A DNA stretch of 64,000 bases from Clostridia bacterium. Its GTDB lineage: Bacteria > Bacillota > Clostridia > Saccharofermentanales > Saccharofermentanaceae. The notes below the pieces were generated by a model, which worked only from the letters and a program-made list of their open reading frames with translations, was not told the origin of the DNA and ran no database searches. Positions within the stretch are counted from its first letter, which is position 1, and each line of letters opens with the position of its first letter. Positions 26,488 through 35,567 of this stretch are shown here, piece after piece. Location: positions 1 to 64,000 of the forward strand of contig JAKSRG010000013.1 in assembly GCA_024403735.1 (NCBI GenBank), given 5' to 3'. Made by a program: the position numbers and the translations under genes.

Positions 26488-28398
26488 ATGATGCGAACAG
26501 CGACTATGAAGAGAGTTTTATCAGTACTTCTTTCTGTGCTTATCGTATTTCAAATCGGTGCAGTAGCAATTGCTGATGATACAGGCGTTGAAGGCTTTGT
26601 AACACGCTTATATCACAATATTATGAATAGAGAGCCAGATGCTGGCGGACTAAAGTATTGGGAAGATGGTCTGAATGATGGCAGATATACAGCTGCATCT
26701 GTTATCGATTTCTTCTTTACATCTGATGAGTTCGTAGCTAAGAATTTGTCTGATGAAGAATATATCGACATCCTCTATACAACAGTAATGGGCAGATCTG
26801 CTGACGTAGACGGAGTTAATTTCTGGTTAGGTCAACTCGATAATGGAACTACTAGAAGAAAGATTTTGTCAGATTTTATCTGGTCCTCTGAGTTTAGTGG
26901 TATTTGTGACACATATGGCGTAACTAGAGGAACAATTCCTCTCTCTTCTTTTGAATCTCATCCAGCGCAGGCAGCTTTTGTAAGTCAGGTGTATAGAACA
27001 ATCTTAGGCAGAAATCCTGATGCTAAGGGCCTTGAGAGCTGGGTTAACTATCTCTTGAATGGTCATACAGCTTGTGATCTCATATTGGAATTTACTAATA
27101 GTAGTGAGTTCGTTAATAAGAACCTTTCAGATTACGATTATGTAGCGTGCCTCTATAAGGCTCTTCTTGGACGTGAAGGTTCAGATATAGAGATTAATGG
27201 CTGGCTCAGCAACATGTATACTCACCACACAAGTAAGAGATTGCTCCTCAAGAATATTGCTGGTTCTACAGAGTTCGCTAATATCTGCAACAATGCAGGC
27301 GTAACTGTTGGTAGCATCTCAGTTACAGAGAATAGAGATAAGAACAGTTATTACACTGATTATGTTGTAAATGCCTATAAGTCAATCCTTGGTAGAGATG
27401 TGTCAAACGAAGATCTCAACTTCTGGACTGGCAAGCTCATAGAATCTTATAGTGCAAAGGACTTTTTAGATAGTCTTATCAGCTCAACTGAGTTCAAGAA
27501 TAGAAATCTTTCAAATAGCGAGATTGTCAGCGCTGTGTTCTCCGCAGCTCTTGGTAGATCTGCTAGCAGTGACGACATCACATTCTACGAGAATATTATT
27601 AAGACAAAGGGAATGGATGAGTTCTTAAGTATTATCTATTCTTCTACAGAATTCACTAATAGATGTAGTACAGTAGGCCTTCCAGCAATTTATTGTGAGG
27701 GATGGAATAATACAGCTTCCGGTAAGATTTATGTGTCTGGCGGTAACAAGCTATCAGGTTGGCAGCGTCTCGGCGGCAAGAGATATTACTTCAATCCTGC
27801 TAATAACAACTGTGCAGCAACAGGCTGGCTCTATATCGGCGGACTTAAGTATTACTTCAATCCTGATGGAACACTTAATGAGGATACTAGAAGCCTCGTA
27901 TCAGGTGCCGGTGGATATCAGATCACAGTTAACTGCACAACAAATACAGTAACTATTTATGCTAAGGATGAAAATGGTAATTACTGCGTTCCAGTTAAGG
28001 CAATGATTTGCTCAACAGGTGCAGCTGGTGCTACTCCTGCAGGAACATTCACTACAAGACGTCTTGGTAGATGGCATCCACTCATGGGTGATTGCTATGG
28101 TCAGTATTGTACACAGATTAATGGTAATATTCTTTTCCACTCAGTATGGTACTACGTAGATGGTAATGCTAATACTCAGTCAGTTAAGGAATATCGTAAG
28201 CTCGGTCAGTCAGTATCACACGGGTGTATTAGATTGACAGTTGCAGATGCTAAGTGGATTTATGAGAACTGCGCTGGATGTACTGTTAAGGTTACATACA
28301 ATGCTTATGAACCAGCTCCATTCGACAGACCAACACCACCAGCTATCACAGCTCTTTATGGTGATTACGGTCACGATCCAACGGATATCTGGTCTTAA
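26488..28398 (+). CDS. Secreted L,D-transpeptidase with DUF4214 repeats
   Basis: 636 residues. After a signal peptide (about 1-29) come six DUF4214 units to about residue 380, each with LY...R.xDxxG...W...S.EF (for example TRLYHNIMNREPDAGGLKYW). Two glucan/choline-binding-like repeats follow (SGWQRLGGKRYYFN, TGWLYIGGLKYYFNPDG). The C-terminal YkuD domain (about 475-620) has SHGCIRL with catalytic Cys580 and an upstream catalytic His in NILFHSVWY. YkuD enzymes form 3-3 peptidoglycan cross-links or attach proteins to the wall. The repeats may bind wall polymer. GGGGAG fits the second ATG (26491) better. Monocistronic. Confidence 0.9.
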   Translation: MMRTATMKRVLSVLLSVLIVFQIGAVAIADDTGVEGFVTRLYHNIMNREPDAGGLKYWEDGLNDGRYTAASVIDFFFTSDEFVAKNLSDEEYIDILYTTVMGRSADVDGVNFWLGQLDNGTTRRKILSDFIWSSEFSGICDTYGVTRGTIPLSSFESHPAQAAFVSQVYRTILGRNPDAKGLESWVNYLLNGHTACDLILEFTNSSEFVNKNLSDYDYVACLYKALLGREGSDIEINGWLSNMYTHHTSKRLLLKNIAGSTEFANICNNAGVTVGSISVTENRDKNSYYTDYVVNAYKSILGRDVSNEDLNFWTGKLIESYSAKDFLDSLISSTEFKNRNLSNSEIVSAVFSAALGRSASSDDITFYENIIKTKGMDEFLSIIYSSTEFTNRCSTVGLPAIYCEGWNNTASGKIYVSGGNKLSGWQRLGGKRYYFNPANNNCAATGWLYIGGLKYYFNPDGTLNEDTRSLVSGAGGYQITVNCTTNTVTIYAKDENGNYCVPVKAMICSTGAAGATPAGTFTTRRLGRWHPLMGDCYGQYCTQINGNILFHSVWYYVDGNANTQSVKEYRKLGQSVSHGCIRLTVADAKWIYENCAGCTVKVTYNAYEPAPFDRPTPPAITALYGDYGHDPTDIWS

Positions 28399-28424
28399 TA
28401 ATTTGAATAATACGAACTAATCGA

Positions 28425-28463
28425 AAACACAGTGCTAGGAGTAATTCTTGGCACTGTTTTTTA
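28425..28463 (+). terminator. Rho-independent terminator after L,D-transpeptidase gene
   Basis: AAACACAGTGC and GCACTGTTTT form the stem around a 14-base loop, followed by TTTTTT. Confidence 0.85.
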
Positions 28464-28569
28464 TTCTAAAAACTTCTTGCAGTTATACCTAAACTTTGTA
28501 AGGACTTCCTATATCCTTTGGGGTATAATAGCAAGTACTGGTTTAATGGATAATTTTGGAGGTAATACT

Positions 28570-29349
28570 ATGAAAGTTGTAATTTTGGCAGGCGGCTTTG
28601 GTACGCGCATTAGTGAAGAGAGTCAGCTCAAGCCAAAACCAATGGTAGAGATATGTGGTAAGCCAATCTTGTGGCACATCATGAAGTATTATTCTTCTTT
28701 CGGATTTAATGAGTTTATTATTTGCTGCGGTTATAAGCAGTATGTTATTAAAGAGTGGTTCGCTAACTACTTCCTTCATAATTCAGATATCACATTTGAT
28801 TTCACATCAGACAACAAGATGATTGTTCATAAGAATCATACAGAGCCTTGGAAAGTTACACTTGTTGATACAGGTCTTAATACAATGACAGGTGGACGTA
28901 TCAAGCGCATTAAGGATTACGTTGGTGACGAGCCGTTCCTCCTTACATATGGTGATGGTGTAAGTAACGTTGACCTCAATGAACTTATTAAGTTCCATAA
29001 TGACAAGGGACAGATTGCTACAATGACTGCTATTAATATTGGTCAGCAGTTCGGGTGTCTTGATGTTAATGAAGATGGTTCTGTTTTGAAGTTCCGTGAG
29101 AAGAATGAAATTGACGGTAACCTCATCAATGCAGGTTTTATGGTGCTCGAGCCACAAATTTTTGACTATATTGAAGGTGACGAGACTGTTTTCGAGAAGA
29201 CACCAATTGAGCAATTAGCAAAGGACGGCCAGTTGAATGCATTTATTCACCATGGCTTCTGGAAATGCATGGATACAGTTCGTGATAGAAATCATCTCGA
29301 GAGCCTGATTGAGAATAAGAAGGCACCTTGGATTGTGTGGGAGGAGTAA
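28570..29349 (+). CDS. rfbF: Glucose-1-phosphate cytidylyltransferase
   Basis: 259 residues, the usual length of RfbF (about 257). The nucleotidyltransferase motif LAGGFGTRISEES at the N terminus with KPKPMVEI, and the RfbF-specific IHHGFWKCMDTVRD near the C terminus, support CTP plus glucose-1-phosphate to CDP-glucose. The start is ATG 28570 with TTGGAGG nine bases upstream; the frame stays open further upstream across the terminator, but there is no ribosome site. TATAAT at 28524-28529 is a likely -10. It is the first gene of rfbFGH; rfbG begins one base after its stop. Confidence 0.94.
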   Translation: MKVVILAGGFGTRISEESQLKPKPMVEICGKPILWHIMKYYSSFGFNEFIICCGYKQYVIKEWFANYFLHNSDITFDFTSDNKMIVHKNHTEPWKVTLVDTGLNTMTGGRIKRIKDYVGDEPFLLTYGDGVSNVDLNELIKFHNDKGQIATMTAINIGQQFGCLDVNEDGSVLKFREKNEIDGNLINAGFMVLEPQIFDYIEGDETVFEKTPIEQLAKDGQLNAFIHHGFWKCMDTVRDRNHLESLIENKKAPWIVWEE

Positions 29350-29350
29350 G

Positions 29351-30424
29351 ATGGCATACCTCAGTTTCTATAAGGGAAAGAGAGTTTTCTTGACAGGACA
29401 TACAGGCTTTAAGGGTAGCTGGATGAGCCGAGTTCTCGTGAATAGTGGTGCTATCCTTACAGGTTATTCCACAGAGGCTCCTACTAATCCTAACCTCTTT
29501 GAACTCGCTGGATTAGAAGGCAAGATGACATCAGTTATTGGCGATATCAGAGATTTCGATAGTCTTTATAAAGCTTTTACAGAAGCTCAGCCTGAGATTG
29601 TAATTCACATGGCAGCACAGCCAATTGTTCGTGATTCATATAAGGACCCACGATATACATATGAGACTAACGTAATGGGTACAGTTAATATCCTTGAATG
29701 CGTTCGTCTTACAGATACAGTTAAGTCATTTTTGAACGTAACTACAGATAAGGTTTATAAGAATAATGAATGGGAGTGGGGTTATCGTGAGAATGAGCCA
29801 CTCGATGGTTTTGATCCATACTCTAATTCCAAGTCATGTAGTGAACTTGTTACTCATAGTTATAAGTCTTCATTCTTTGATGGCAAGGATATAGCTATTT
29901 CAACTGCAAGAGCAGGTAATGTTATTGGTGGTGGCGACTTCGCTAACGATAGAATTATTCCTGACTGCGTGCGTGCCGCTATGAGTAAGCAGGATATTGT
30001 TGTACGTAATCCGTTTTCGACAAGACCATATCAGCATGTTTTGGAGCCAGTCATGGCATATCTTATGATCTGCGAGCAGCAGTATAACGATAAGTCTAAG
30101 GCTTCTTGGTACAATGTTGGACCTGACGATACAGACTGTGTAACAACAGGTGATATTGTTAATATGTTCTGCAAGTATTGGGGCGATATCAAGAGAGTTG
30201 ATAAGTCCGAGGCTAATGCTCTACATGAAGCTAATTTCCTTAAGTTAGACTGCAGCAAAATAAAGCGTGAACTCGGTTGGCGTGCTACATGGGACATCAA
30301 GGAAGCAATCGCTCGTGTGTGTGAATGGACTAGAGTATATGAGGTTGGCAACAAAGACCTAATTATTCAGATTATGGATAAGCAGATACAGTCTTTTATT
30401 AATGGTGAATTCATTACTAAGTAA
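29351..30424 (+). CDS. rfbG: CDP-glucose 4,6-dehydratase
   Basis: 357 residues, the usual RfbG length. An extended SDR: NAD-binding VFLTGHTGFKGSW (about 12-24, GxxGxxG), MAAQPIVRDSY, active-site Tyr-x3-Lys in DPYSNSKSCSE, and VTTDKVYKN. It removes water from CDP-glucose to give CDP-4-keto-6-deoxyglucose, the first committed step to 3,6-dideoxyhexoses. ATG 29351 has GGGAGGAG just upstream, formed by the end of rfbF. It is the second gene of the operon, 45 bases before rfbH. Confidence 0.94.
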   Translation: MAYLSFYKGKRVFLTGHTGFKGSWMSRVLVNSGAILTGYSTEAPTNPNLFELAGLEGKMTSVIGDIRDFDSLYKAFTEAQPEIVIHMAAQPIVRDSYKDPRYTYETNVMGTVNILECVRLTDTVKSFLNVTTDKVYKNNEWEWGYRENEPLDGFDPYSNSKSCSELVTHSYKSSFFDGKDIAISTARAGNVIGGGDFANDRIIPDCVRAAMSKQDIVVRNPFSTRPYQHVLEPVMAYLMICEQQYNDKSKASWYNVGPDDTDCVTTGDIVNMFCKYWGDIKRVDKSEANALHEANFLKLDCSKIKRELGWRATWDIKEAIARVCEWTRVYEVGNKDLIIQIMDKQIQSFINGEFITK

Positions 30425-30469
30425 TATAAATTGAAACATTGATATTGAAATTCAAAGGAGATTTTACAG

Positions 30470-31804
30470 ATGTTTGAGAATATGTCAGAGCAGGAAGCAA
30501 GAGAGAAAATTCTTGGTATGGTTTCTGAGTATTGCGATACTTACCACAAGACAAAAGAATATAAGGAAGGCGACAGAATTTCTTACGCTAGAAGAGTATA
30601 TGACCACGATGAGATGGTTAACCTCGTAGATAGCTCACTCGAGTTCTGGCTCACTTCTGGTAGATATACAGATCAGTTCGAGAAGGCATTCGCAGAGTAT
30701 CTTGGTGTGCGTTTCTGCTCACTCGTTAACTCAGGTTCATCAGCCAACCTCAATGCATTCATGGCACTTACTAGTCCACTCCTCAAGGAGAGACAGGTTA
30801 AGAGAGGCGATGAAGTTATTACAGTAGCTGCAGGCTTCCCAACAACAGTAGCACCAGTTATTCAGTATGGTGCAGTACCTGTATTTATCGACGTAACAAT
30901 TCCACAGTACAACATTGATGTTACTAAGCTCGAAGAAGCTTTGTCACCTAAGACAAAGGCTGTAATGATTGCTCATACACTTGGTAATCCATTCGACCTC
31001 AAGGCTGTTAAGGCTTTCTGTGACAAGCACAATCTCTGGCTCATCGAGGATAACTGTGATGCGCTTGGTTCAAAGTACACAATCGATGGTGAAGAGAAGT
31101 TCACAGGTACAATCGGTGATATAGGTACATCTTCATTCTATCCACCACACCATATGACAATGGGTGAGGGTGGCGCTGTATATACAAACAACCCACTTCT
31201 CCATAAGGCAATCCGTTCATTCAGAGACTGGGGTCGTGACTGTGTATGCCCATCAGGTAAGGACAACATTTGTGGACACAGATTTGATAAGCAGTATGGC
31301 GAGCTCCCACTCGGTTATGATCACAAGTATGTATACTCACACTTTGGTTACAACCTCAAGGCAACAGATCTCCAGGCAGCTATTGGTTGCGCACAGATTG
31401 TTAAGTTCCCTTCTTTTGTAGAGAAGCGTCGTTATAACTTCGATAGACTTAAGGCTGCTCTTACTGGTCTTGAGGATAAGATTATTCTTCCTGAGCCAGC
31501 TGAGAATTCAAAGCCATCTTGGTTCGGTTTCCTTATCACATGTAAGGAAGGCGTTGATTCATTCAAGGTTGTTGATTATATCGAGAGCCATGGTGTTCAG
31601 ACACGTCGTCTCTTTGCTGGTAACCTCATTAAGCACCCATGCTTCGATGAGATGAGAGCAACTGGTGAAGGCTACCGTGTAGTAGGTGACCTCACAAATA
31701 CAGATAGAATTATGAATGATACATTCTGGATTGGTGTATACCCAGGTATGACAGACGAGATGATTGATTACATGGCAAAGACAATCAGAGAAGCTTTGGC
31801 ATAA
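30470..31804 (+). CDS. rfbH: CDP-4-keto-6-deoxyglucose 3-dehydratase (E1)
   Basis: 444 residues of the DegT/aminotransferase fold. The PLP lysine position is His (about H227) in SSFYPPHHMTMGEGGAVYT, the hallmark of the E1 dehydratase, which uses pyridoxamine phosphate and a [2Fe-2S] cluster. The cluster cysteines lie in RDCVCPSGKDNICG and upstream. It yields the CDP-6-deoxy-3,4-glucoseen intermediate that an E3 reductase converts to CDP-4-keto-3,6-dideoxyglucose. No E3 (rfbI-like) or downstream reductase follows here; a terminator ends the operon. AAAGGAG precedes ATG. Confidence 0.94.
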   Translation: MFENMSEQEAREKILGMVSEYCDTYHKTKEYKEGDRISYARRVYDHDEMVNLVDSSLEFWLTSGRYTDQFEKAFAEYLGVRFCSLVNSGSSANLNAFMALTSPLLKERQVKRGDEVITVAAGFPTTVAPVIQYGAVPVFIDVTIPQYNIDVTKLEEALSPKTKAVMIAHTLGNPFDLKAVKAFCDKHNLWLIEDNCDALGSKYTIDGEEKFTGTIGDIGTSSFYPPHHMTMGEGGAVYTNNPLLHKAIRSFRDWGRDCVCPSGKDNICGHRFDKQYGELPLGYDHKYVYSHFGYNLKATDLQAAIGCAQIVKFPSFVEKRRYNFDRLKAALTGLEDKIILPEPAENSKPSWFGFLITCKEGVDSFKVVDYIESHGVQTRRLFAGNLIKHPCFDEMRATGEGYRVVGDLTNTDRIMNDTFWIGVYPGMTDEMIDYMAKTIREALA

Positions 31805-31831
31805 TAGTTGATTAAAGATTAGTATTTTATT

Positions 31832-31867
31832 AAAGGGATTGTTCTCGAGCAGAGGATGATCCCTTTT
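31832..31867 (+). terminator. Rho-independent terminator after rfbH
   Basis: AAAGGGAT pairs with ATCCCTTT around a 19-base loop, followed by TTGTT. The loop is long, so strength is moderate. Confidence 0.7.
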
Positions 31868-32130
31868 GTTATACGTTGGGTTGGGTTTTGTTTGGGTTGG
31901 AGTGCGGCGGGGGCCAGTATGAATATCTGTAAGAAGATTTCAAAAAGTATTACGGATTTGCGTACCGAAGAAATAGTCAGTTCACCACAAATTTAATGTA
32001 TTTCACCACAATATTAAGATGCCAAGCTAGAAATGTGTATAATAATCACGTTGGGCAAGTTGATTGCAGGTTGCCTAGTATGTTGTGAGTGTTTTGTTAC
32101 TCTAATAGTAAGTTTTGGAGGGAAGTAAAG
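31868..32130 (+). promoter_or_regulatory. Leader region of CPBP gene: G-runs, paired repeats, promoter
   Basis: G-runs at 31878-31913 (GGG, GGG, GGG, GG, GGGGG) stand out against the AT-rich background. TTCACCACAA occurs at 31981-31990 and 32002-32011, exactly 21 bases apart. A TTAAGA / TATAAT promoter (spacer about 18, -10 near 32037-32042) follows. The 5' untranslated region of about 80 bases contains a GGGCAA/TTGCCT hairpin near 32053-32077. No gene is seen in the region. Confidence 0.5.
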
Positions 32131-33054
32131 ATGAGTAAAAGATCTGTAAAACAGATTTTGTTCGATAATTTTATAATTTATACAATTGTCGCAATTTTCT
32201 TGGCGTTTGGTGGAGGTTTGTTAGGTGATCTCTTAGTGACATTACCAATAGGGTTATTGAAAAATGCCAACGTGATTAAAGGTAATCCAGTACTTGATAT
32301 CGCAGTAATGTATTTTGCTACTATTGGCGCTTGGATTGTGTGCCTATTGTGGTTCCTATTTAAGAGAAACCGTTATATGTACGCTGAACTTACACCAAAG
32401 AAGAAGGGCAATAATTTCTTGATGTATCTTCTTGGACTAGTAATTGGATTTGGAATGAATGCGATTTGTGTCCTTGTAGCAGTGCTCCATGGAGATTTGA
32501 GCCTTAAGTTTGATGGGATTAATCCACTAGGTCTAATTATTCTTGCGATAGCCGTATATATTCAGTCTTCTTCTGAAGAAGTTGTTTGTAGAGACTATCT
32601 CTATCAGAAATTGCTCCATAGATACAATATGCCTGTGATTGCAGTAGTTGGTAACTCAGTATTATTTGGCTTCTTGCACATCCTTAATCCTGGTGTTTCA
32701 ATTATTGCTATTATCAACATCATTTTGATTGGTGTGTTCTTCGCTATGTTTGTATACTACTTTGATAGTTTGTGGTGTGCATTCTCAGTTCATGCAGCAT
32801 GGAACTATACACAGAATATTATCTTTGGTCTTCCTAATAGTGGTATGGTTTCTCCATTCTCAGTATTTAAGATTACTTCAGCTAATGATTCTTTTGCATA
32901 TAACGTAGACTTTGGTGTTGAGGCTACAATTACTTCTTTGATTGTTGAGATTGTTGGTATCGTACTTGTTTTCTTTATTGGTAGAAAGGTTAAGGCTAAT
33001 AGAGATAAGAAGGCTTTGGAAGCAGCAAATAGTGTTAGTGCTGTAGAAGCATAA
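32131..33054 (+). CDS. CPBP family intramembrane metalloprotease
   Basis: About 307 residues, eight or so membrane spans. The CPBP/Abi (CAAX protease) motifs are complete: EEVVCR at 149-154 (EExxxR), FGFLH ending at His183 (FxxxH), and HAAWN near the seventh span (HxxxN). These residues bind the metal and form the active site in the membrane. Bacterial members mature peptides or give immunity to bacteriocins; here no peptide gene is adjacent, so the substrate is unknown. GGAGGG lies eight bases before ATG 32131. It is monocistronic, between a repeat-bearing promoter and a bidirectional terminator. Confidence 0.9.
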   Translation: MSKRSVKQILFDNFIIYTIVAIFLAFGGGLLGDLLVTLPIGLLKNANVIKGNPVLDIAVMYFATIGAWIVCLLWFLFKRNRYMYAELTPKKKGNNFLMYLLGLVIGFGMNAICVLVAVLHGDLSLKFDGINPLGLIILAIAVYIQSSSEEVVCRDYLYQKLLHRYNMPVIAVVGNSVLFGFLHILNPGVSIIAIINIILIGVFFAMFVYYFDSLWCAFSVHAAWNYTQNIIFGLPNSGMVSPFSVFKITSANDSFAYNVDFGVEATITSLIVEIVGIVLVFFIGRKVKANRDKKALEAANSVSAVEA

Positions 33055-33087
33055 GCTACAGATTAATAGGTTTTCTAGAGAACAAAA

Positions 33088-33124
33088 AATATGGGTTCAA
33101 GTGTAATGCTTGAACCCATTTTTA
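33088..33124. terminator. Bidirectional terminator between CPBP and GT-C-like genes
   Basis: ATGGGTTCAAG pairs with CTTGAACCCAT around TGTAATG, with TTTTT on the plus side and TTTTTTG on the minus side. Confidence 0.9.
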
Positions 33125-33125
33125 A

Positions 33126-35390
33126 TTAGTAGATTTGGTAAATAATAGTGTTGTTGTCGTTAGGGAAATAAGCGACCTGCTTGAGGTTCTGTGTAAAGAA
33201 CTCAGCGTTGAATGCTGGGTTACCCTGCTTGTCTTCGAGCTCGAAGAACTCTGGGTCGAAGATCATATACTTAATTTCTCTTTCCTTACAATATCTTACG
33301 AACTCATTGATGTCACCGTTACAACCAGAAACGAGCCAGAGGTAAATCTCTTCACGTTTATCTGTGTCGTGGCCTGCAGACCAAGCGTAGTATGGCCAGC
33401 CATAGTATGCTGGACGACCTGCTAGATAGAATCTATTAGTGAACCACATTGGTGTGAGGAAGACGTCGTGTTCGTTAGTCTTTGTCTCAATCCATTCAAC
33501 GAGTTCAGAGTTAGTGTCGATGTTTAAGGTGTTTTTATTGATGTTAATAAATGTGCACCATTCAGCTACACCAGTTCCTACAAGGCCAACAAATAGGCAC
33601 AAAGCAACGAGTACAGATAGTACCTGAGCTGGGATAAATGCTGGAACAGGGAGGCGTAGACCTTTGTTCTTAGGTTCTCCAAGGATGCCCTCGGAATTGA
33701 GCTGCTTTTCAACTTCATCGTTGTCGAGTGAAAGAAGTGTAGGAAGTACAACTTCTCGCTTAGCCATCTTAACAGGAAGGATAATCATGTTAGAGAGGAC
33801 AATCGATACAAAGATATCAGCCATGATGAGTGAGATCTGGATGAACTTATGATTAGCGAGCATCTCCAAAGATACCTGAACGTTGAATGCGAAGATTAGA
33901 GGAAACATGAAGCATACTACGAGAAGTGTTCTATAAATAGGCTTCTTGTAGATGATGTCCTTAATTAGCCATCCGATAGCGAAGATAAATGCGATAACGA
34001 GTGTTAGACCTGTAATGTAGATTAGGTATCTAGTCATGCCAGAGAAATCAGTCGCTTCGCTAACAAATCCTGTCTTGTAATTGAATAGGACGAAATCACG
34101 GAAGTTACCAGAGAATATTCTTGTCTGAATAAAAGAAGAAGTAACTGCAACTACTGCCAATATTAGGTATGAGAGACGGTTCTCACTAAATATTGCCATT
34201 CCAAAGAGAATAAGAAGTGCTGCGATAAGTGCTGAACCATGTGTGTATGGCATTACAACTACAATGATGAGTGCGAGGATTAAATTCTTGATTGGATGAA
34301 TAGGATCCTTCTTACGTGGAAGCCATGAGTTGCGTGCGATGAAGAATGTCTTAAGTGGGTTATTCTCCTTATTCATAAGGCTGATGCAAAGTCTTCTTAC
34401 GTAAGGAATGAAGAGGATAACGAGGATAAGTATCATTGCGACGCCGAATAGTAAATGGCGCTGGTTGGCGTAGACGTTGATGGCCCAGATACCCCAGTCA
34501 TCGCGAGGAGTGTTATTGAACCAAGTTGTTGACTTAGCTAATACTTCGAGCGAGTACTTGAATGAGTATCCGAATTTGTGCATTGACTTGAGTTCATCGA
34601 AAACATTGAACGCACTTCTGAAGAGCACTAGAAGTGGAGCTAAGAAGTATGGCATCTTACGACCACTCAAAAGTACAGCAAGAAGTCCTAGGAGGCTAAA
34701 AGCACATACCATCGCGATTATTGATGGGAGGTTAATTGCATAGTCTAAAGGAAGTCCGAGGAACTCAAGAATTCCACAGAAGAAGTAGAAGAAGAAATGA
34801 TACTGGATACCATCTCCAGAGAAGTGCATGTACTGTGTAGGGAAGTTAGATCCTACTCCGAATGATGAAGTCATTGCTGTATGAGGAGCGAGATCTGAGA
34901 ATACGGAATAACCGTTTTCGAGAATTCCATTGTGGATTCTGAATGTGTAGAAGAAAAGGAATGCTGCAACTGATGTGAAGAAGATTGTTGCGATCCCATA
35001 GAAAACAATGTTCAAGATTGCTGTGTTGAACTTAGGGATTTTAGCTGAAGCGCTAGCTGCCTTGATAGCGTCCTTGTGATTGCGAACGAATAAAGTGATT
35101 GTGAGGTAGAGGAATATTACGGCAGAAGTTGTGATGCCTGCTAAGATTGCATTCTGGCCGCGAGTAAGGACATAGCTGTAGCCGAGAGAAATGAAATAAG
35201 TTACAGCAGAAATTAATGCGATACCAACGACAGTACCAGCAGGGAGCTTGAATGCGTAATCTGGTACTTGTGTAAGAGTATTCTTTGATGGAGCTATTGC
35301 GAGAAATAGCCTTCTGGTGTCTGGAACCAGGAATGTTACTAGCTCGTATCCGAAGAGGATACAAAGAATTGTGAATAGAATACCCAACAT
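33126..35390 (-). CDS. Polytopic membrane protein, probable GT-C glycosyltransferase
   Basis: 754 residues with about 14 hydrophobic segments. The first large loop holds FSDLAPHTAMTSSFGVGSNFP and the HFSGDGIQYHFFFYFF stretch, where acidic and aromatic residues resemble the catalytic first loop of GT-C enzymes. A cytoplasmic Lys/Glu-rich insert is near 560-590. The C-terminal soluble domain (about 640-754) has TPMWFTNRFYLAGRPAYYGW and AWSAGHDTDKREE, as in DPM-mannosyltransferase-like proteins. The start at 35390 has GGGGG upstream; a longer frame to 35537 lacks one. A lipid-linked sugar donor and cell-surface glycan target are inferred. Not in an operon with rfbFGH. Confidence 0.72.
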   Translation of the reverse strand: MLGILFTILCILFGYELVTFLVPDTRRLFLAIAPSKNTLTQVPDYAFKLPAGTVVGIALISAVTYFISLGYSYVLTRGQNAILAGITTSAVIFLYLTITLFVRNHKDAIKAASASAKIPKFNTAILNIVFYGIATIFFTSVAAFLFFYTFRIHNGILENGYSVFSDLAPHTAMTSSFGVGSNFPTQYMHFSGDGIQYHFFFYFFCGILEFLGLPLDYAINLPSIIAMVCAFSLLGLLAVLLSGRKMPYFLAPLLVLFRSAFNVFDELKSMHKFGYSFKYSLEVLAKSTTWFNNTPRDDWGIWAINVYANQRHLLFGVAMILILVILFIPYVRRLCISLMNKENNPLKTFFIARNSWLPRKKDPIHPIKNLILALIIVVVMPYTHGSALIAALLILFGMAIFSENRLSYLILAVVAVTSSFIQTRIFSGNFRDFVLFNYKTGFVSEATDFSGMTRYLIYITGLTLVIAFIFAIGWLIKDIIYKKPIYRTLLVVCFMFPLIFAFNVQVSLEMLANHKFIQISLIMADIFVSIVLSNMIILPVKMAKREVVLPTLLSLDNDEVEKQLNSEGILGEPKNKGLRLPVPAFIPAQVLSVLVALCLFVGLVGTGVAEWCTFININKNTLNIDTNSELVEWIETKTNEHDVFLTPMWFTNRFYLAGRPAYYGWPYYAWSAGHDTDKREEIYLWLVSGCNGDINEFVRYCKEREIKYMIFDPEFFELEDKQGNPAFNAEFFTQNLKQVAYFPNDNNTIIYQIY

Positions 35391-35567
35391 AAATATTCCC
35401 CCTATATTAGAAGATATAAATATGTTACCAAAACTATTCCCGACCAAATAATACAGTAATGTTACATGTATTATACAGTTGCGTGAAACATTGGTATCAC
35501 GGGCTTTCTGGCGAGAAAAGAGTAGTAAAATCATCAAAAATACAAGGAAAAAGGACTAGAAAAATCC

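Noticed and set aside
28432..28569. Upstream extension of rfbF to 28432
   Set aside because: The extension runs through the transcription terminator and the -10 box; ATG 28570 has a strong ribosome site and gives the family length.
33088..33124. GGTTCAAGT-like sequence resembling a tRNA T-arm
   Set aside because: It is part of a symmetric hairpin with T-tails on both sides, i.e. a terminator; no cloverleaf can be drawn.
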